From NCBI RefSeq assembly GCF_018476645.1, contig NZ_JAHCTB010000003.1, positions 186,001 through 250,000 on the forward strand: a stretch of 64,000 bases of DNA. Reading direction: 5' to 3'. This stretch comes from Aequorivita echinoideorum. GTDB taxonomy: Bacteria; Bacteroidota; Bacteroidia; Flavobacteriales; Flavobacteriaceae. Numbering within the stretch: position 1 is the stretch's first letter; every line of letters begins with the position of its first letter. The position numbers and the translations under genes are program-made. The notes under the pieces are model-generated. The model was not told the DNA's origin. It ran no database searches and worked only from the letters and a program-made list of their open reading frames with translations. Below, piece by piece: positions 24,986 to 34,577 of the stretch.

Positions 24986-25637
24986 AATTTGATATTTTGG
25001 TTAATTCATTCAATAACAGTAATGCAATCACTTTCAAGTTTTTATCTACTGAATAGTAATTTGCTTCGTCCAAATTAGACAAAAACCCAAATTCCAAAAG
25101 CACAGCAGGAAAACAATCAACCGTTTCCCTTAAGACCTGAAAATTTGCAAACTTCACACCACGACTTTCCAAACCAATATTATTGACCAATGCCTTTTCA
25201 ATTTCATATCCTGTTAAAATGGAATGCTTCCAATACATTCCAATAGAATTTGAAACATACACTTCAATCCCTCTCGCATTCGGACTATCAAAATGATTGC
25301 AATGCAAGGAAATAAAAATATCTGCATTCAAGGATTTTGCTAACTTGGTTCTATCTCCCAATGAAATAAGTGTGTCCTTATATCGCGTTAAGTAAATTTC
25401 ATATTGATTTTTAAAAACGGTTTCATTCAGTTCTGCAGTCTGTTTTGCGATTTTTAGAACGACATCTTTTTCGAGAATCCCATTTACACCCACTGCCCCA
25501 GGATCTTTTCCACCGTGACCGGGATCAATTACAATTATCCTTTTTCCATTTGGGTTTGGTTGTCCCAAAACACGATTGGGCAGACTAAATAATTCTAGGG
25601 CCAAAAGGATCGAGAATAAAACCTTGAACAGAACCAT
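24978..25637 (-). CDS. N-acetylmuramoyl-L-alanine amidase
   Basis: 219 residues with a signal peptide (LFSILLALELFSLPNRVLG). The Amidase_3 fold is shown by IIVIDPGHGGKDPGAVG (first zinc His), GILEKDVVL (Glu), ISLHCNHFDS (His) and VLLEFGFLSNLDE (Glu). It would cleave peptidoglycan cross-bridges in the periplasm, probably to open the wall for the conjugation machinery. It is divergent from the tra operon starting at 25814. Confidence 0.92.
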   Translation of the reverse strand: MVLFKVLFSILLALELFSLPNRVLGQPNPNGKRIIVIDPGHGGKDPGAVGVNGILEKDVVLKIAKQTAELNETVFKNQYEIYLTRYKDTLISLGDRTKLAKSLNADIFISLHCNHFDSPNARGIEVYVSNSIGMYWKHSILTGYEIEKALVNNIGLESRGVKFANFQVLRETVDCFPAVLLEFGFLSNLDEANYYSVDKNLKVIALLLLNELTKISNYE

Positions 25638-25813
25638 AATAACTTCTTGTTTTGAACAAAATTCAAAGATTCATTTCCATTTCTAACAATCTTCCAAAGT
25701 TTAACACTGGATCACGTTAAAGTTTAAAGATTTTCTTTCCCTCCCTTCTTTTCATAATAGATTTCGCAAAATTTCAGTAACCAACCTGTTTCAGGTTTAT
25801 AAAACGCATAGCT

Positions 25814-26101
25814 ATGAAAAGATCTATTTTCATTTTAACCGCACTTTTATTTTCAATCGCACGAAGCTTCGCACAGATTGGTGGAATCGAAGATTCCGTA
25901 AATGATGTTTCCGATACTATACGGACCATCTTCCCTATTATTCTCGGGGTCATCTTTCTTATTGGATTTCTATTTAATGCTGGGCATTTCTTCGGAGAGA
26001 ACGCAGACCTAAAAAAAGGAATTACACGGGTTTTGGTATTCGTGCTGATCGCGGGAGCGGTGGTAGGAATCTTTACTTATTTAATCGGAATCGTGGTGTA
26101 A
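25814..26101 (+). CDS. TraE-like small membrane protein (VirB2-like pilin candidate)
   Basis: 95 residues. A signal/TM segment (SIFILTALLFSIARSFA) leads to an amphipathic part and two more hydrophobic helices (IFPIILGVIFLIGFLFNAGH; VLVFVLIAGAVVGIFTYLIG), the topology of VirB2-type pilins. It opens a run of ten co-directional genes with overlaps, the core of a Bacteroidota (MPF_B-type) type IV secretion operon. Position before a TraF-like and a VirB4-like gene matches TraE. Confidence 0.75.
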   Translation: MKRSIFILTALLFSIARSFAQIGGIEDSVNDVSDTIRTIFPIILGVIFLIGFLFNAGHFFGENADLKKGITRVLVFVLIAGAVVGIFTYLIGIVV

Positions 26102-26385
26102 TGAAACAGTACGAAACCTATAGAAACATCAGGAAACGCGCGGTCATTTTTGGGCTGCCCATTTCCTTGTTTGCCCTAATGATGATTTCAATAGTAGCAT
26201 CGCTCTTGGTCATTATTTTCTCTTTCAGTTTCGGAATAATTGTCGGAGTAATAGTATTGAATATGGGACTGTATATCGCACTTATCAAGATTACAAACAA
26301 TCCACAACTATTCCATTTCTCAAAACCCTTTCCACAGATTATCAGCAACAAGAAACCCACACTTTTCAATTATGAAGAAGATTAA
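26101..26385 (+). CDS. TraF-like membrane protein (VirB3-like)
   Basis: 94 residues with two transmembrane helices (VIFGLPISLFALMMISIVAS; FSFSFGIIVGVIVLNMGLYI) and a short polar C-terminus (SNKKPTLFNYEED). The start overlaps the stop of TraE (ATGA-type overlap at 26101) and the VirB4-like gene begins inside its end (26372). Size, topology and position match VirB3/TraF proteins, which partner the VirB4 ATPase. Confidence 0.75.
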   Translation: MKQYETYRNIRKRAVIFGLPISLFALMMISIVASLLVIIFSFSFGIIVGVIVLNMGLYIALIKITNNPQLFHFSKPFPQIISNKKPTLFNYEED

Positions 26386-28768
26386 CGTGGCGACATATTA
26401 CCCAATCGTGGATATTCAAGAGAATGTCATTTTTGCCAATAATGGCAATGTTGTTTTGTGTTACGCGGGCAATCTTCCAGAAATATATTCCCTCTCCGAA
26501 AAAGATTTTGAGGATATTCACGGAGCGTGGTTCCAGGCCATTAAATCCTTACCCACTGGATGCGTTGTTCACAAACAGGATATTTATCTAAAAAGAAACT
26601 TTTCCTCAGAAAATCTACCCAACAAAACCTTTCTGGAAAAAGCCACACACAAGCATTTTATGGGACGGGAATATATGAAGCATAAGTGTTATCTGTTTTT
26701 CATTCTCACCAAGAATAAGGCACTCAACAATTCAAAATACATCAACCCCTTCAAAAAGGTGACAAAAACCATTGTCCCGGAAATGGACGATGCTATCCAC
26801 AGCTTTGTCGGTGCCGTTAGCGATTCGGTTTCCTTTATAAACAACAGTCGAAAAATGGAGTTCACTCCTTTGGATCCAACGGAAATCCAAAATATGACAA
26901 ATGGGTTTTTCAATGGTTTCAATGAAGGGTTTGACACAGATATAATCTTAGATAAAAAGGAATTGAATATAGGGGAAAACTATTTCGATGTCCTTTCCAT
27001 AAACAGTGAACTATGCTTTGGCGAAAATGTACAGAGCAGCAAGACCAACGAACATTTTACTTCGGACGATTTTGTGTTCCATCAAGGGTTTATTGATGGG
27101 CTTGGACTTACCCTGAATGAAAACCATATCGTAAACCAAATCATATATCTGGATGACAAACAAAAGTGGCGAAAAATTCTCGACAAGAAGATCGAGGAAC
27201 TCAACAAAAGCTCCAATTTTGGCTCACAAAATAAAGTCGTCCTAAAGAAAATCCAATATATTCAGGACCAAATAAATTCCGATGACAATGCCCGGGTTAT
27301 CCGGGGACACCTCAATATTATTTATTGGGATAAGGAAGTGAAAAACCTTGAAAAAATTAGCTCCAAAATAAAGACTGAATTCAAGGAGCTGGACATTATT
27401 CCATACTATCCCAGAGGCGAGGAACGCAAGAATTATATCCTAAATAGCTTTTGCTGCTTTTCTTCCAACTTTTCAAATGACGATCTGTATGTAACGGATT
27501 TAAAACATTCGCTATGCCTATTGATCAACAACACCAATTATAAATCGGATACAACGGGAGTAATATTCAATGACAGGGAACATAACATCCCTGTCCTTAA
27601 AGATGTTTGGGACGAAAAAAAGAAACGCATCAAGGCCAGAAACTTTGCAATCTTCGCTCCTACGGGGGAAGGGAAATCTTTTTTGGCCAACAATATCTTG
27701 CGTCAATATTTCGAAAGCGGAGTTCGTCTTGTCATTATAGATTTGGGCGGTTCCTACACCAAATTCGCAAAACTTTATCCAGAGCAATACACCGTGCTCC
27801 GCTATGAAAGTGGAAAAAACCTTGGCATAAACCCCTTTTATATAAGTGACCTTAAAGACTTGACCCCGGAACGTCTGGAGGATCTTTCGGTATTCCTTTT
27901 TGAATTGTTCGCTTCCGATTTAAAAGTGACCAAAGCACAATCAGTATCCGTTAAGAAAATCCTACGCCATTATTATAAGCAAATCAAGACCAATCATTCA
28001 CTTAGCAGTTTTTATGCTTTTATTGAGTCCAATCAGGATTCACTTTTAAAGAAATTGAAAATTCATTCCGATTATTTCAACATTACCAATTTCCTGCACA
28101 TTATGTCCGAGTATGTTGGGGATGGACTGTACAGTTTCCTCTTTGAGGTAAGTGAGGACCAAACCTATAAAATTGAGGATAAAAGATTGATAGTTTTCGA
28201 GCTGGACGAAGTAAAGGACAACAAGGAAATTCTTTCGGTTATGCTAAAGCTTATAAAGTCCGCAATCCAAAGAACCATTTGGAAGAACCGTGCTGAAAAA
28301 GGTATCATTCTGTTCGATGAGTTTGCAAAACAGCTCAAGTTCGAAAACGTACTGGAAAGTGTGGAATTCTATTACCAGGCCATCCGAAAACAGAACGGTG
28401 CCATCGGGATCATTCTTCAGTCCATTAATCAGCTTCCCAACAATTCAACTTCTGCAAGTATTTTGGAAAACACACAGGTCATTTACAGCCTTCACAATGA
28501 AAAAGGATATGACGAGCTGCAGAAAAGGTTGCACCTCTCCAGCCACGATTTAAATCAGCTGAAATCAATCAAAAACAATCTTTCTGGGCCGCGCAAGTAC
28601 ACGGAAATGTTTATTAAAATCGGAAAGGAAAGCAACATTTTCCGATTGGAAGTTCCCAAAGAAGTTTATGCAGCTTACTTAACGGACGGGGCTGAAAATG
28701 AAGAAATAATGAAGCTTTATGAAAAGCATCAAAATATGGAAAAAGCAATCACTGAATATACATCCTAA
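26372..28768 (+). CDS. Conjugation ATPase TraG (VirB4 family)
   Basis: 798 residues. Walker A FAPTGEGKSFLANNIL lies near residue 430 and Walker B IILFDEFAK near 645, the spacing of VirB4 ATPases. The N-terminal half (VATYYPIVDIQENVIFANNG onward) is the membrane-associated VirB4 N-domain. It drives pilus and substrate movement at the inner membrane. It overlaps the preceding gene by 14 nt. Confidence 0.92.
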   Translation: MKKINVATYYPIVDIQENVIFANNGNVVLCYAGNLPEIYSLSEKDFEDIHGAWFQAIKSLPTGCVVHKQDIYLKRNFSSENLPNKTFLEKATHKHFMGREYMKHKCYLFFILTKNKALNNSKYINPFKKVTKTIVPEMDDAIHSFVGAVSDSVSFINNSRKMEFTPLDPTEIQNMTNGFFNGFNEGFDTDIILDKKELNIGENYFDVLSINSELCFGENVQSSKTNEHFTSDDFVFHQGFIDGLGLTLNENHIVNQIIYLDDKQKWRKILDKKIEELNKSSNFGSQNKVVLKKIQYIQDQINSDDNARVIRGHLNIIYWDKEVKNLEKISSKIKTEFKELDIIPYYPRGEERKNYILNSFCCFSSNFSNDDLYVTDLKHSLCLLINNTNYKSDTTGVIFNDREHNIPVLKDVWDEKKKRIKARNFAIFAPTGEGKSFLANNILRQYFESGVRLVIIDLGGSYTKFAKLYPEQYTVLRYESGKNLGINPFYISDLKDLTPERLEDLSVFLFELFASDLKVTKAQSVSVKKILRHYYKQIKTNHSLSSFYAFIESNQDSLLKKLKIHSDYFNITNFLHIMSEYVGDGLYSFLFEVSEDQTYKIEDKRLIVFELDEVKDNKEILSVMLKLIKSAIQRTIWKNRAEKGIILFDEFAKQLKFENVLESVEFYYQAIRKQNGAIGIILQSINQLPNNSTSASILENTQVIYSLHNEKGYDELQKRLHLSSHDLNQLKSIKNNLSGPRKYTEMFIKIGKESNIFRLEVPKEVYAAYLTDGAENEEIMKLYEKHQNMEKAITEYTS

Positions 28769-28779
28769 AAACAGAATTT

Positions 28780-29349
28780 ATGAAGTCAAAAATTTTAATT
28801 CTCGCAATGGCACTATTGTTCAGCCTAAATATCAAGGCCCAAGGAATGCCCGTTTATGACAACACAAACTTTATCAGTTTGATTAAACAGCTATTGGAAT
28901 CCGGTAAGCAGACCTCCAATCTAATCAAAACCGTCAAGTTCTTAAAAACACAAAAGGAAAACCTCGAAAAGGTAAACGATGTGATCAAACAGCTGAAGGC
29001 AGTCCAAGAAATCAACCGGGACAACCAACGTTTGATTGACATTGTAAATGAGGATTTACGGGATATATTGAACTCCCCTTTTATAAAACCTGACGAGATT
29101 ACCCGTATCTCAGATTCCTTCAACGCTATAATCGATACCTCTTTGGACAATCTTGACTTTATAGATCAGATCCTCTCCAGCGATTATATGAAAATGAGCG
29201 ATGCCGAAAGAGCCTCGATTTTGAAAGCAAAGGAAGTACAAACAAAGGAAATGGTGGCTGAAATCACAAAAAAGACTGAGCGCTATCGGGATATTATTTC
29301 CTTTAGAAAAATGCAGGACAAGATAAATAACCGGGAAACAGCCTACTAA
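28780..29349 (+). CDS. TraI-like conjugation protein (VirB5-like)
   Basis: 189 residues. A signal peptide (ILILAMALLFSLNIKAQG) is followed by QGMPVYDNTNFISLIKQLLE and long amphipathic helices, which fits periplasmic VirB5/TraI-like proteins. It contains no catalytic motif. Located between VirB4-like and VirB6-like genes. Assigned by position and shape rather than by a diagnostic motif. Confidence 0.6.
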   Translation: MKSKILILAMALLFSLNIKAQGMPVYDNTNFISLIKQLLESGKQTSNLIKTVKFLKTQKENLEKVNDVIKQLKAVQEINRDNQRLIDIVNEDLRDILNSPFIKPDEITRISDSFNAIIDTSLDNLDFIDQILSSDYMKMSDAERASILKAKEVQTKEMVAEITKKTERYRDIISFRKMQDKINNRETAY

Positions 29350-29350
29350 A

Positions 29351-30193
29351 ATGACTGCCGCAATCTCATTGGGAATAGGTCTGGAATATGTGGACACGAT
29401 TTACCAGACCATACAGAACAGCGACTTTTCGCAATACACCATTGGCGGAATGAAAACGCTTGCGGTGCTGTTCTTTCTAATTAATATCCTAAAAAAGTAC
29501 AATGAGGGTGCGGTAGATAAGGATGGATATACTTGGGGACTTAGCCCTGGCGACCTAATCAAAAATTTTATGATCGTAATCCTCGTCATTTTCTCAACGC
29601 AGGTATTGGGGTTCTTTGATGGCATATTGGTAGCCATTGAATCCCAATATCGCAACACGGCTCCTGCGCTCCTTCCTCTCCAAATGCAGGATATTCCATT
29701 GGAAGAGGATGTGGGCGCATTGGAAGCCGCCAAAAAAGCAATGGCACTATTGTACGATGCACTGGTAACGCCACTGTATGGATTTAAGATTTTCGCCTTT
29801 ATCGGAAGTCTAATTCTTTGGATTTTGGATCTGTTTATCTATCCCCTATTCTTGGCCGAACGATTTTTCCTTTTGGGAATTATGCGTGCCTTCTTTCCGC
29901 TCGTAATCAGCTTGGCCGTTTTTGAGAAATTTCGAACCCTTGCCTATAACTATTTCAAGCTTTATGCGGCAGTGTATATGTTGGTTCCGGCTTTTTTTCT
30001 GGTCAATGTTTTTATTAATGCAATCTATACGGAGATTAATACCAACTTTTGGGTAAACCTTTTTGGCACCGATGTGGGCAGTAGAGTCTTTGCGCCCGTT
30101 GTGGAACTCGGCTCCATAGGATTTATCGTATTCCTAAAATTTAAGCTTTATCGACGTGCCACATCATTCACCCTAAGACTTTTTACCGCTTAA
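29351..30193 (+). CDS. TraJ-like integral membrane protein (VirB6/TrbL-like)
   Basis: 280 residues with about six hydrophobic helices (FMIVILVIFSTQVLGFFDGI; FIGSLILWILDLFIYPLFLA; MRAFFPLVISLAVF; AAVYMLVPAFFLVNVFINAI; IGFIVFLKFKLY). Size and topology are those of VirB6/TraJ, the inner-membrane channel component. One base separates it from the preceding gene. Confidence 0.8.
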   Translation: MTAAISLGIGLEYVDTIYQTIQNSDFSQYTIGGMKTLAVLFFLINILKKYNEGAVDKDGYTWGLSPGDLIKNFMIVILVIFSTQVLGFFDGILVAIESQYRNTAPALLPLQMQDIPLEEDVGALEAAKKAMALLYDALVTPLYGFKIFAFIGSLILWILDLFIYPLFLAERFFLLGIMRAFFPLVISLAVFEKFRTLAYNYFKLYAAVYMLVPAFFLVNVFINAIYTEINTNFWVNLFGTDVGSRVFAPVVELGSIGFIVFLKFKLYRRATSFTLRLFTA

Positions 30194-30208
30194 AGCGTAT
30201 TTTAAATT

Positions 30209-30823
30209 ATGAAAACACCTTATAAAAATATATACACCGTCCTTAAAACGAACCGATTCATTGTAATCGCCGTATTGGCCTTCTCTTTTCTTTCGAGTGG
30301 ATTGGCCGTTTGGTCAGTTTTCAGAATCAATAACAAAGCATTGAACAATGCTTTCGCCATCAATACCGACGGATCTGTAATTCCTTTAAAATGGGTGGCA
30401 CAAAAGGAAAATCTTAGAGTTGAAGCCTTGGCGCATCTCGAGCTGTTTCATACCTATTTCTACAATATCGATGCAAGCAACTACGAAAAGAATTTGGAAA
30501 AAGCACTTTGGTTGGGAAACAGCTCAGTTGATAACCTGTACCGACAGAAAAAAGCCGATGGTGTATATAATAGATTGCTCCAATATTCACTGGTTCAAAA
30601 AGTGCTCAGCATTGAATCCCAATTAGACCTGCAGAGCAATCCCTATAAATTTCAAACTAAAACAATTTTTGAAATCAATCGCGGCACCGTGGTGGATAGG
30701 TATGAGTTGATTTCCACAGGAAATCTGATTGTCGTGGACCGAAATTTTCCCAAGAACACACACGGCCTTTTGATTACTGATTATTTTGAAAAATCACTTA
30801 AAAAACTTACAAATGAAAATTGA
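30209..30823 (+). CDS. TraK-like conjugation protein (VirB8-like)
   Basis: 204 residues: a short cytoplasmic N-terminus, one transmembrane helix (FIVIAVLAFSFLSSGLAVWS) and a periplasmic NTF2-like domain (LAHLELFHTYFYNI; FEINRGTVVDRYELISTGNL). This is the VirB8 plan. It overlaps the TraM-like gene start by 11 nt. Confidence 0.85.
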   Translation: MKTPYKNIYTVLKTNRFIVIAVLAFSFLSSGLAVWSVFRINNKALNNAFAINTDGSVIPLKWVAQKENLRVEALAHLELFHTYFYNIDASNYEKNLEKALWLGNSSVDNLYRQKKADGVYNRLLQYSLVQKVLSIESQLDLQSNPYKFQTKTIFEINRGTVVDRYELISTGNLIVVDRNFPKNTHGLLITDYFEKSLKKLTNEN

Positions 30824-31736
30824 AAAGAATAAAATAGTATTCGGTTCTGTCCTCGCAGTTGTGGTAGTATTCATTATCGCCTACACCGTATCCGTATTGT
30901 CGGGTGATGAATCCAAAAGCGAAAGCTTGACACAGACTGCCGTGCCGGATTTGGATGAAAACCAAAAAGAATACAAGACAAAACTGGAAGCGATTGATGC
31001 GCTAAAAGAAGTTAGAGAAACCAATGCACCGAGTATTTACGATGAAAAGAATATCGATTCCCTGGGTTTTTACGATCCTGATTTTATGGATAAAGAAAAG
31101 GTGAGGATTGTGGATAGTATTTACAAACACAACAGGATCACCTATTCAAAAGACACCTATGTGGTTCCCGAAAGGTATCGAAGGAAACCAAAAGTGAACG
31201 AGGATACCCTTACGGCCAAAAAAGATGAAGCCATTGCACTAAAGGAATTGGGTCTGGAACATCAATTGTTTTTTGCGTCGGATCCAATGGCCAATCCAAA
31301 GATGGACATTGCCAATACTGATGCTGAAATATTGGTGGAAGTTGACGGGAACCAAGTAGTGAAGACCAATTATCGCCTTCGGATGCGCCTGTTAAAGGAT
31401 GCATTGATAAATGGAGTAAAAGTTCCAAAGAACACACCCGTTTTCGGTTTTATTAGCTTTAAACCAAACCGTGCCCTAATTGAAATTGAGAACATTAATC
31501 ATCGTCCCGTCAAACTAAAAGCCTTTGATCTCCAGGATGGAAGTGAAGGGATTTATGTGGAAAACAGTTTCCGAGCTGATTTGAGTCGCGAGATCGTGGA
31601 TGACATAGTAGGAGACATCAATATAGCAGGGGTTCCACAGGTTAGCGGAATCCAAAAAGTATTTCGAAAGAACCAAAGAACGGTCAAGGTTACCGTGACC
31701 AATAATTATAAACTCATTCTAAAACCAGCGTTATGA
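30813..31736 (+). CDS. TraM-like conjugation protein (VirB10-like)
   Basis: The open frame extends upstream to 30786. The ATG at 30813 (MKIEKNKIVFGS) is preferred since it gives the usual short cytoplasmic tail. 307 residues: one TM helix (VVVVFIIAYTVSVLSG), a linker, then a beta-rich C-terminal domain (DAEILVEVDGNQVV; LLKDALINGVKVPKNTPVFG). These are VirB10/TraM traits (core complex spanning the envelope). Confidence 0.85.
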   Translation: MKIEKNKIVFGSVLAVVVVFIIAYTVSVLSGDESKSESLTQTAVPDLDENQKEYKTKLEAIDALKEVRETNAPSIYDEKNIDSLGFYDPDFMDKEKVRIVDSIYKHNRITYSKDTYVVPERYRRKPKVNEDTLTAKKDEAIALKELGLEHQLFFASDPMANPKMDIANTDAEILVEVDGNQVVKTNYRLRMRLLKDALINGVKVPKNTPVFGFISFKPNRALIEIENINHRPVKLKAFDLQDGSEGIYVENSFRADLSREIVDDIVGDINIAGVPQVSGIQKVFRKNQRTVKVTVTNNYKLILKPAL

Positions 31737-32566
31737 AAAATTCAATTTTATTGGGAAGTTTATTCCTTGCCAGCTTCTTTATGGAGGCCCAAAACACTGC
31801 CCCGCTCGACACCATCTTTGCCAACGACCAAAAGAACGTAGCCCTCTTTTTTCCCCATCCTATTCGACAAGGAATTACGGGTGCGGACAATTTTGTTTTT
31901 ACTTATAACCGTGAAAAAGAACAATACTTTGGACTGCTCCAGGCAAAGCCCGGAAAGGCAAGTAATTTGCTTGTAATCAACACAAATGGCTCAATTTTTT
32001 CGTATATTGTAAGCTATAGGGAGCAATTGGAAAAGCTGATTCATTTTGTTCCACAGTCCGAGAGTATCGGTTTTGAACAACCAAAATTTACAGAGGGTTC
32101 TGATTCTACTAATGTTGCCAATCTGTTCACGGACAAAACATTTTACTACGAAAGGTTTTGCTCTTATCTGTTGACTAGAAAACAAAAAATTGGGAGCATC
32201 CAAAAACGTAAGCATGGTATAGTTCTGAGTTTGGAAAATATAGTTTTTGATAAGGAAGAACTTTATTTCGTTGTCAAAATTGAAAACAAATCTTCATTGG
32301 ATTACGATCTAAATTTCTTGGATATTTCGACACAAACCAGAAAACAGGGAAAGAAGAAATCTTTACAGCAAATTTCACAGCTTACTAATTTTAAATACAA
32401 TGTTCCTACGAAGGTTGACGAGAATCAAATCAAAAGAATGGTTTATGTACTTCCCAAATTTTCATTGAGCAATGATAAAATGGTCGTTTTGGAACTGAAT
32501 GAAAAAAATGGGGAACGAAATATAAAACTGAAAGTATCAAATAAATATATCAATAACCCAAATTGA
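31733..32566 (+). CDS. TraN-like conjugation protein (VirB9-like)
   Basis: 277 residues. Signal peptide (ILLGSLFLASFFMEA), then VALFFPHPIRQGITGADNFV, the N-terminal region of TraN/DUF4138, and a C-terminal beta domain (YVLPKFSLSNDKMVVLELNE). TraN is the outer-membrane-side partner of TraM in the core complex. It overlaps the TraM stop by 4 nt. Confidence 0.85.
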   Translation: MKNSILLGSLFLASFFMEAQNTAPLDTIFANDQKNVALFFPHPIRQGITGADNFVFTYNREKEQYFGLLQAKPGKASNLLVINTNGSIFSYIVSYREQLEKLIHFVPQSESIGFEQPKFTEGSDSTNVANLFTDKTFYYERFCSYLLTRKQKIGSIQKRKHGIVLSLENIVFDKEELYFVVKIENKSSLDYDLNFLDISTQTRKQGKKKSLQQISQLTNFKYNVPTKVDENQIKRMVYVLPKFSLSNDKMVVLELNEKNGERNIKLKVSNKYINNPN

Positions 32567-32573
32567 AACTGCT

Positions 32574-32936
32574 ATGAAAAATCTAGCCTTAATACTCCTG
32601 TTTCTTGTTGGTATCTCCTGCTCCCAACAATCCCTATCCCCTACCGAAACTGCCAAGGTTGTTGTGGAAAGTTTCTATAATAAAGACAATCAGAAATTGA
32701 AGGAATACACTACCGCTGAGAGTTATGAATCATTTATGGCCATTCAAGATATAATGACTGCCAACACTTCTGGAAAATTTAATTTTAAGGTTTTGCAAGA
32801 AAAAGTGGATGGAGATATTGCTTGGGTTCAGTTTTCTACTTCGTATGAGGAGAAACCTGAGACTTTTAAGCTTATTAAGGAAAATGGGCGATGGAAGGTT
32901 ACGGAAAAAGCTTTAAAGGAAAAAGGACCATTTTGA
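32574..32936 (+). CDS. Small exported lipoprotein (NTF2/DUF4878-like)
   Basis: 120 residues. Lipobox-type signal (LILLFLVGISCSQQ, Cys about residue 17), then an NTF2-like region (ETAKVVVESFYNKDNQKLKE) with a terminal FKLIKENGRWKVTEKAL pattern typical of DUF4878. It ends the tra operon and converges on the CBASS-like operon, 9 bp away. Role in conjugation is unknown. Confidence 0.65.
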   Translation: MKNLALILLFLVGISCSQQSLSPTETAKVVVESFYNKDNQKLKEYTTAESYESFMAIQDIMTANTSGKFNFKVLQEKVDGDIAWVQFSTSYEEKPETFKLIKENGRWKVTEKALKEKGPF

Positions 32937-32945
32937 GATAAAAGA

Positions 32946-34577
32946 TTAGTGCTTAATCTCGTTAGCCAACCAAATTCCATATTTTTTCCAAAGCTCGTAC
33001 ATTACTAGCCATTCTGATATCCAAGGAATAATATCAACAAAATTTAAATCTAAATGTTGTGGTAAATCTTTTGGATAATAAAGGCATAGACTGTTTCCTG
33101 GATATAAATGTGGCGCAGTTCCGAATTTAATTCTACTATCGTTCAAAATAAATACCCTTTCTTTTCTTCCAATGCCATTTATATCATAACTCACAAGTAT
33201 TTCGTATTCTTTTTTACAGCCTTTTGGCCTAATTTTACCCTTTCCCAAGAGTTTACCGTCTTTAACAACTGTTTGTAACCAAGGAAAGTTTTTATCAACA
33301 TATTCCTTTTGAATGTATGGCGCGATATAATTCTTTGAAAATATCGTATTTTGTCTTGAACGAATGTCTATTTCCACACTACCATAATTACGGTTGGGTT
33401 TACTTTTATATCCGTGGGTTTCAGTAATATTCCCACTCCCATCTACATAATTATTTCCCGATAAAATAGTAAGACCAGCTTTTTCAAGAGTGTTTGATTT
33501 TGTTGATACCAAACTCTCCAGTTGTGCTTTTAAAATAGTCTTTGTTCTGGTACTTCCGAATAAATCTTCTGCCACACCAAAATTACCATTTTTTAGACGC
33601 TCCCAATTTTCCTTAAAACTTCTTGCAAATGCAATAAACTGAATATAGTACTCTTTATCTTTATCCCATTTCTCTGTAAAATCTTCGTCTTCATTCACAG
33701 GGTTTAAAACCTTGATTCTGTTATAAACACCACTACTTTCGTATAACATCTCATAGGCACTATATCTCCTTAAAATTTTATTTAGAACGTTATCAATGGT
33801 TTCATAAATAGACGCTTCACCATCGTAAAATTGCCCAAAAATCGTTGTAAGAACTATACTGGAAGTTCGATATTTTGGTTTATTTGCAAAAAAGATATCC
33901 CGATAACGTTTTGTGAGTTGCACAGAGCGTTTCAATGGCTCTTTGTCATAATAGTCCTCATTTGGCAAATCTTCCTGTTCTGCTTTTGCTTCGGAAAGGG
34001 TAATATATCCACTAAATGCTTTCTTCAATAAAGTTTCTCGAACGTTTTCTGCTCTGTCCAAAAACCATTTTGAGTATCCTTTTGGGAATGATGAAGTCCA
34101 AGATGCCAGTTCTCTGTCGGGAACCATCAATTTATCTTCTGTTTCAATGATTATACAACCGGGAAGTATATCGAGGTGAAAATCACCCTCGTAGTTTATT
34201 CTCGCACATCGATTTTTTTCAATTAGCTTTGGTTTGTAAAGTTGGTTGTTTTTGAATACCCGGATGAGATGATTATAAATCTCTGATGAAGTATAAATAT
34301 GGTATGACTCTCTGATTTGGATTACTATATCCAAATCAAATTCATCTTGGCCAATGGGTTTTGTAGTCGTACCTATCGCTTTTGAACCTTGTGGATATAC
34401 CACAAAGTCCACTTTGGAAAAAAATATTGGATCTGCCTTTAATACATCATAAATTGCATTGTAAGCGGATTCCATTCTTTTGGAACGTGATTCATCAAGT
34501 TCAAGCGATTCAGCGAGTCTTGCAAGTAAGTCTTCTCTTTGAAAACCGTGGTTGTATAAATATTCTTGAAAATTCAT
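32946..34577 (-). CDS. CD-NTase (cGAS-like) with C-terminal E2-like domain
   Basis: 543 residues. Residues 1-about 370 are a CD-NTase: the P-loop-like GS motif (G64 S65 in PQGSKAIGT), the metal-binding FDLD (D81, D83) and third carboxylate D136 in DFHLDILPG. The C-terminal about 130 residues include HLYPGNSLCLYYP with Cys498, then IIPWISEWLVMYELWKKYGIW. I recognise this pattern from the E2-like proteins that accompany type II-short CBASS, where the Cys in LCL is catalytic. A fusion of both in one chain would be unusual; an alternative is an AGS-C-type sensor domain. It is last in a four-gene operon and starts next to the 2TM-NUDIX stop. The enzyme would make a cyclic nucleotide signal on phage infection. 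Confidence 0.85.
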   Translation of the reverse strand: MNFQEYLYNHGFQREDLLARLAESLELDESRSKRMESAYNAIYDVLKADPIFFSKVDFVVYPQGSKAIGTTTKPIGQDEFDLDIVIQIRESYHIYTSSEIYNHLIRVFKNNQLYKPKLIEKNRCARINYEGDFHLDILPGCIIIETEDKLMVPDRELASWTSSFPKGYSKWFLDRAENVRETLLKKAFSGYITLSEAKAEQEDLPNEDYYDKEPLKRSVQLTKRYRDIFFANKPKYRTSSIVLTTIFGQFYDGEASIYETIDNVLNKILRRYSAYEMLYESSGVYNRIKVLNPVNEDEDFTEKWDKDKEYYIQFIAFARSFKENWERLKNGNFGVAEDLFGSTRTKTILKAQLESLVSTKSNTLEKAGLTILSGNNYVDGSGNITETHGYKSKPNRNYGSVEIDIRSRQNTIFSKNYIAPYIQKEYVDKNFPWLQTVVKDGKLLGKGKIRPKGCKKEYEILVSYDINGIGRKERVFILNDSRIKFGTAPHLYPGNSLCLYYPKDLPQHLDLNFVDIIPWISEWLVMYELWKKYGIWLANEIKH

